Positions 36,768 to 40,420 of a DNA stretch of 40,420 bases are shown here, in pieces. Both the position numbers and the translations under genes were made by a program. Below the pieces are notes generated by a model, which ran no database searches, had not been told where the DNA came from, and saw only the letters and a program-made list of their open reading frames with translations. Position 1 is the stretch's first letter. Each line of letters opens with the position of its first letter. The DNA comes from Bacteroidota bacterium (GTDB lineage: Bacteria > Bacteroidota > Bacteroidia > UKL13-3): NCBI GenBank assembly GCA_947459415.1, contig CANHDN010000007.1:1-40420 (forward strand), written 5' to 3'.

Positions 36768-37238
36768 TTAGCTAATTTTAAAATGTGAGAAGGCTTTATT
36801 TGCATCTGCCATCTTGTGTGTGTCTTCACGCTTTTTAACTGAAGCTCCTTCGTTTTTAGATGCAGCTAATATTTCATTAGCTAATTTATCTGCCATCGTT
36901 TTCTCGCCACGGTTGCGTGAATACTTGATTAACCACTTCATACCTACAGCAACTTTACGATCTGCAGGTACTTCCATTGGAATTTGGAAAGTAGCACCAC
37001 CAACGCGTCTAGATTTAACTTCAACAGAAGGCATTACATTATTTAATGCTTTCTTCCAAACATCTAGGCCACGTTCTTGGGCTTTGGCTTCAACTTTATC
37101 TAATGCTGCATAGAAAACTCCATATGCGGTAGCTTTCTTACCTTGCAACATCATGTTATTTACAAAGCGGGTTACCAGAACATCATTGAACTTTGGGTCA
37201 GGTAACAAAATATGCTTTTTAGCTCTTGCTTTTCTCAT
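36768..37238 (-). CDS. rpsG: 30S ribosomal protein S7 (uS7)
   Basis: 156 residues. MRKARAKKHILLPDPKFNDVLVTRFVNNMM, NVMPSVEVKSRRVGGATFQIPMEV and MKWLIKYSRNRGEKTMADKLANEI are diagnostic. S7 starts 30S head assembly and is the str-operon repressor in E. coli through the rpsL-rpsG spacer; here that spacer is only 25 bases and has no obvious structure. Confidence 0.98.
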   Translation of the reverse strand: MRKARAKKHILLPDPKFNDVLVTRFVNNMMLQGKKATAYGVFYAALDKVEAKAQERGLDVWKKALNNVMPSVEVKSRRVGGATFQIPMEVPADRKVAVGMKWLIKYSRNRGEKTMADKLANEILAASKNEGASVKKREDTHKMADANKAFSHFKIS

Positions 37239-37263
37239 CTGATTATTTACTTACGCTTGGTAA

Positions 37264-37674
37264 TTATTTCTTTTTTGCTTTAGGATCAACTGCTACTTGT
37301 CCTGGCTTTGGCTTTTTAGTACCATATTTAGAACGTCTTTGGTTACGTCCAGCTACACCAGCTGTATCTAATGCACCTCTCACAATGTGATAACGAACTC
37401 CAGGTAAATCTTTTACCCTTCCTCCTCTTACCAATACAATAGAGTGCTCTTGTAAATTGTGACCTTCTCCAGGGATGTAAGCATTAATCTCATTTCCGTT
37501 CGTTAAACGAACACGAGCAACCTTACGCATTGCCGAGTTTGGCTTCTTGGGTGTTGTCGTGTATACACGTGTACAAACACCTCTACGTTGAGGACAAGAA
37601 TCAAGAGCTGGTGATTTACTCTTGGTTGAAACGTCGTTGCGGCCCTTACGAACCAGTTGTTGAATAGTAGGCAT
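37264..37674 (-). CDS. rpsL: 30S ribosomal protein S12 (uS12)
   Basis: 136 residues. [43 protein letters not shown] and [16 protein letters not shown] are diagnostic. The TPKKPNS loop (Lys43/44) and the VKDLPG loop are wild type with regard to known streptomycin-resistance sites. S12 acts in the decoding centre. It is the first gene of the 32-gene block and is preceded by two promoter candidates. Confidence 0.98.
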   Translation of the reverse strand: MPTIQQLVRKGRNDVSTKSKSPALDSCPQRRGVCTRVYTTTPKKPNSAMRKVARVRLTNGNEINAYIPGEGHNLQEHSIVLVRGGRVKDLPGVRYHIVRGALDTAGVAGRNQRRSKYGTKKPKPGQVAVDPKAKKK

Positions 37675-37716
37675 ATCTTCTTGTTATACGCAATAATTGT
37701 CAAAAATTTGGGACGG

Positions 37717-37748
37717 CAAAAGTAGGTGATTGTAGTTAGCTATGCAAG
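37717..37748 (-). promoter_or_regulatory. Proximal promoter candidate (P2) of the ribosomal block
   Basis: On the minus strand CTTG (37748-37745), a 20-base spacer and TACTTTTG (37724-37717). The -7 is an exact match. Start would be near 37711, giving a ~37-base leader before rpsL. Confidence 0.6.
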
Positions 37749-37829
37749 TGCGCAACAAAAAATATTAAAAATATCCAATGCTGAGCGGGTTATTATGCTA
37801 ACAGTAACCATCAGTCTCTACCGTAAATT

Positions 37830-37877
37830 CCCCTTTAAGGGGCTGCAAACGTAGACTATATTTATTTATTATCCAAA
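37830..37877 (-). promoter_or_regulatory. Distal promoter candidate (P1) with a palindrome at the start site
   Basis: On the minus strand TTTG (37877-37874), a 20-base spacer and TACGTTTG (37853-37846): both elements match the Bacteroidota consensus exactly. Predicted start is near 37840, inside the palindrome CCCCTTTAAGGGG (37830-37842). The leader to rpsL would be about 165 bases. Confidence 0.62.
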
Positions 37878-37960
37878 CATTTATCAAAAATAGTTTTAAA
37901 ATACTTCTTTTTATTCGGTTCAAACCAAAACATAAAACACAGATTTACAGAAAAATAAAC

Positions 37961-37998
37961 AAAAAAAATGGCCTACAAATTTCTTTGCAGGCCATTTT
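37961..37998 (-). terminator. Terminator of the beta-helix T9SS gene
   Basis: On the minus strand AATGGCCTGCAAA (37996-37984) pairs with TTTGTAGGCCATT (37979-37967) with one G-T pair around a GAAA tetraloop (37983-37980), followed by a T-run. It ends 20 bases after the stop codon and protects the ribosomal promoters from read-through. Confidence 0.92.
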
Positions 37999-38015
37999 AA
38001 ATTAAACTTTAAATA

Positions 38016-40420
38016 TTAGTTTCTAACTACTTTTACTGATTTAGCGCTGTTGCTGCTAAAGGTTAATAGGTAGATTCCTTTATCTAAACTATTAGGAATA
38101 TTTAATTGGTGAACCATATCCGCACTGTTTAATGTTTGGGTAAAGATCACACGTCCGCTCATATCTCTTAACTCCACAGTTTCGTTGGTAGCTGCTTTGT
38201 AATCGATATATAAATTATTGTTAAACGGATTAGGGAATACTTTCACATCTGACAAAGTAACTTCTTCGTCGTTGTTAGCAATGCGAATGGTATTAGAATA
38301 TTCAAAAGAAGCATCACGATCAACTAGCTTTAAACGGTAGTATACAGCCGACTCATCATTTACAAAAGCTAATTCGTCTGAATATGAATAGTTTTTAACG
38401 CTATTGCTATTTCCATTTGATTTAACTGTTGCAATGGTTTTGAAGTTTTTACCATCATATGAACGCTCCACTTCAAAATGACTACTGTTCTTTTCTGTAG
38501 CAGTAGCCCAATTTAATGCAGCCGCAACATCAACTTTTGAACCCATAAACTTCATCAATTCTACTGGTAATGGATTGTTATCATCTGTACCAGTTAAAAT
38601 GGCAGGTAAATCCATTAATGGAGAATTACCCACAATAGATTTCAAGGTTGAATCTACAGTACTTGAGGTACTTAATAAATTTAACCAAGCTGCAGTTGGG
38701 TATTTTACAGACATTTTTAAAACAGATTCGCTGGTAACAGTACCAATCCAAGATGGATTATAATATAATTTAGCATTATAATTATACATTCCAGCAGGTG
38801 CAGTTAAGTTTACGTAAAAATTAGTATAACCTGTTGCAGTGCCTAATAGTGGCGCTTTAACACCTGTATATAATTTAGCTGACACACTAGTTGGTGCAGT
38901 GGAAAATGCATCCCAAGTGATGGTCATTACTGTATCTAAACCAGATAAGAACACTTGAGTTCCGCCAGCAAGCGGCGTAGCAGGTGTAACCGTTACATTG
39001 TTTGGAATGCTAGTTGGTGTAACCTCATAAGCTCCTAAATCTGGAACACCATCAGCAACGGTAGCCGGACGAGCAACATTATTCATATCTGCAGGTGCTT
39101 CTGCCTGAATTTCTCCACGACCATTTGTATTCCATACATCTGGGCTCGCTGGATTAGGCATTACGTTTGTAGCGCTCATAAAACCTGGATTAGCTTGAAC
39201 CGAATTTCTCTCCTGAGTAGGATTAGCAAGACGGAAGGCAGTTAAATTTTGGTTAGTTGCTGCAAAGATTGCAGTACTACTCGCTGTAGACCAAAAGTTA
39301 TTATAATCTGTATTAACTCCTGGAGATACAGGAACTGCAGACCAATAACATGAACTAGGTGTAGCACTCATCCAGATATTATTTCTTAACTTAACACCAC
39401 TTAAACCTGAGTTTGCAGCATAGAAATAACCAGAACCGGTAGAGTAACTGTTATTTAAAAAATCTGCATTTTGAACCGTATTTCCAAAATAATGATAGAA
39501 TGAAGGTCCAACAAAAGTATTATTTGCAATTAAAGAACGAGGACTAACCCCATTATGACGCAAATAATATTGGTACACATAACAAGGAATGGTATAATTA
39601 AACTTATTACCTGTAAAAATGGTGGTAGAATCTAGGTAATACATATAAGTATAACTTGTTGTATTTCCTAAGTTTACCATGTTTACATTATTGTTCTTGA
39701 ATGTTAAGAAATCAAGATAGTAAAAATAGTACAAAGATGCGTAGTAAGCAGAATCAAAGGTATTTCCTTCAAAATAGGTATTACGAACTTTTACAGTGGT
39801 ACTTACACCCCACCAGTAAAATCCATAATAAGTACCTCTAAACAAATTATTCTTAAAACCATTACCAATACCCGTTAAATTAGTACCATATACTGAATAA
39901 TCATATCCAGTAATAGCAAAGTTTACATATGGATGCAATACATTACAATTAATTAAGGAATCGTAACTAGCATTACCATTGTAACGAACAATATAAGTAG
40001 TTGCCGAACCAGAATTATATAACTGACGGATGGTTAAATCTTTAAAGCTAACATAACTAGAGTTTGGTCCAAAACCCAACACAAATTGATTTCCAGTTGC
40101 TGAGTTATAAGCCAAGGTAGCAGAATCTCTGTTATTAGCCATAGATTTGAAAGTAATAGAATTGGTAGCACTTGCACCAGTCACTCCATTTAAAAATACA
40201 GATTCTGTATAGGTACCAGTTCTCACATTAAATGTAACTGGGCCAGCAACTCCACGAAGATTTAATGCGTTAACAGCTGCGTTAAATGAAGGGAAATCGC
40301 CAACTACGTTTCCAATAATATAATTGCCATTTAAAGGTGTAGCAACATCAACAATAATAGTATCATTGCTTGTATTGGCATCTGCACCAGCATTTGGATT
40401 ACTGGTATACACTCTTAAGG
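38016..40420 (-). CDS. Beta-helix surface protein with T9SS sorting domain, N-terminus missing
   Basis: The frame is open to the right window edge; a GTG at 40412 lies inside the protein (preceded by L-R in frame), so at least 801 residues are visible and the signal peptide is outside. The visible N-terminal half (GDFPSFNAAVNALN, then repeated units with LINCN, FKNNLFRG, FEGNTF, FKNNNVN, FTGNKFNY, IANNTFVG, FLNNSY, LRNNIWM) is a right-handed parallel beta-helix, as in pectate-lyase-like adhesins. It is unusually rich in Tyr. An Ig/FN3-like domain follows (ELMKFMGSKV, ALNWATATEKNSSHFEVERS). The last ~80 residues are the type A sorting domain (VKVFPNPFNNNLYIDY, LRDMSGRVIF, GIYLLTF). No catalytic residues are recognised; adhesion is a guess. 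Confidence 0.86.
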   Translation of the reverse strand, partial: LRVYTSNPNAGADANTSNDTIIVDVATPLNGNYIIGNVVGDFPSFNAAVNALNLRGVAGPVTFNVRTGTYTESVFLNGVTGASATNSITFKSMANNRDSATLAYNSATGNQFVLGFGPNSSYVSFKDLTIRQLYNSGSATTYIVRYNGNASYDSLINCNVLHPYVNFAITGYDYSVYGTNLTGIGNGFKNNLFRGTYYGFYWWGVSTTVKVRNTYFEGNTFDSAYYASLYYFYYLDFLTFKNNNVNMVNLGNTTSYTYMYYLDSTTIFTGNKFNYTIPCYVYQYYLRHNGVSPRSLIANNTFVGPSFYHYFGNTVQNADFLNNSYSTGSGYFYAANSGLSGVKLRNNIWMSATPSSCYWSAVPVSPGVNTDYNNFWSTASSTAIFAATNQNLTAFRLANPTQERNSVQANPGFMSATNVMPNPASPDVWNTNGRGEIQAEAPADMNNVARPATVADGVPDLGAYEVTPTSIPNNVTVTPATPLAGGTQVFLSGLDTVMTITWDAFSTAPTSVSAKLYTGVKAPLLGTATGYTNFYVNLTAPAGMYNYNAKLYYNPSWIGTVTSESVLKMSVKYPTAAWLNLLSTSSTVDSTLKSIVGNSPLMDLPAILTGTDDNNPLPVELMKFMGSKVDVAAALNWATATEKNSSHFEVERSYDGKNFKTIATVKSNGNSNSVKNYSYSDELAFVNDESAVYYRLKLVDRDASFEYSNTIRIANNDEEVTLSDVKVFPNPFNNNLYIDYKAATNETVELRDMSGRVIFTQTLNSADMVHQLNIPNSLDKGIYLLTFSSNSAKSVKVVRN

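Larger units (their letters stand above)
37675..38015. other. 341-base intergenic region before the ribosomal block
   Basis: The region holds P2, P1 and, at its right end, the terminator of the beta-helix gene (37961-37998). Between 37878 and 37960 the sequence is AT-rich and nothing else was recognised. Confidence 0.7.

Noticed and set aside
37740-37811. A 23-codon frame (ATG at 37811, minus strand) in the P1 leader of rpsL, a possible leader peptide
   Set aside because: It is short, has no ribosome-binding signal or regulatory codon run, and overlaps the P2 -33 element. Chance is the simpler explanation.

Overview
The window is a chromosomal segment of a low-GC member of the Bacteroidota. 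The evidence is consistent: at least four secreted proteins end in type IX secretion (T9SS) sorting domains with a PNP motif, promoters match the Bacteroidota form (TTTG, about 20 bases, TAnnTTTG), Shine-Dalgarno sites are scarce, IspG is the long form with an internal insertion, and DUF5777 and GIN-domain proteins are present. Nothing here fixes the family; a Sphingobacteriales- or Chitinophagales-like lineage is a guess. No tRNA, rRNA, CRISPR array, insertion sequence or prophage was seen.

Left part (1-20.4 kb). A truncated CNT nucleoside transporter meets a solitary HsdR-N nuclease-fold protein. Two divergent secreted proteins follow, then ssb and recA. Facing recA is a minus-strand run that reads, in transcription order, mlaE-like permease, mlaF-like ATPase, three haem-binding lipoproteins, a DUF5777 barrel and a YceI protein. 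A short-chain dehydrogenase and ispG lie on the plus strand. Two convergent T9SS cargo genes share a near-symmetrical terminator. An operon of ECF sigma factor, membrane anti-sigma factor and GIN-domain/beta-barrel protein closes this part.

Right part (20.5-37.9 kb). The str, S10, spc and alpha operons are fused into one minus-strand block of 32 genes, rpsL to rplQ. It lacks tuf, adk and map. Two short genes, rpmJ and rpmD, are added here by translation. Spacers are mostly 1-60 bases, with one exception: 128 bases between rpsN and rpsH, which hold interlocking inverted repeats and an internal promoter candidate. Two promoter candidates precede rpsL and a terminator follows rplQ.

Right edge (38.0-40.4 kb). 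A beta-helix T9SS surface protein runs off the window with its N-terminus missing.

The strongest leads for new biology are the structured rpsN-rpsH spacer, the haem lipoprotein/barrel/YceI cluster with its CX4CH haem site, and the ECF locus with a duplicated anti-sigma module.
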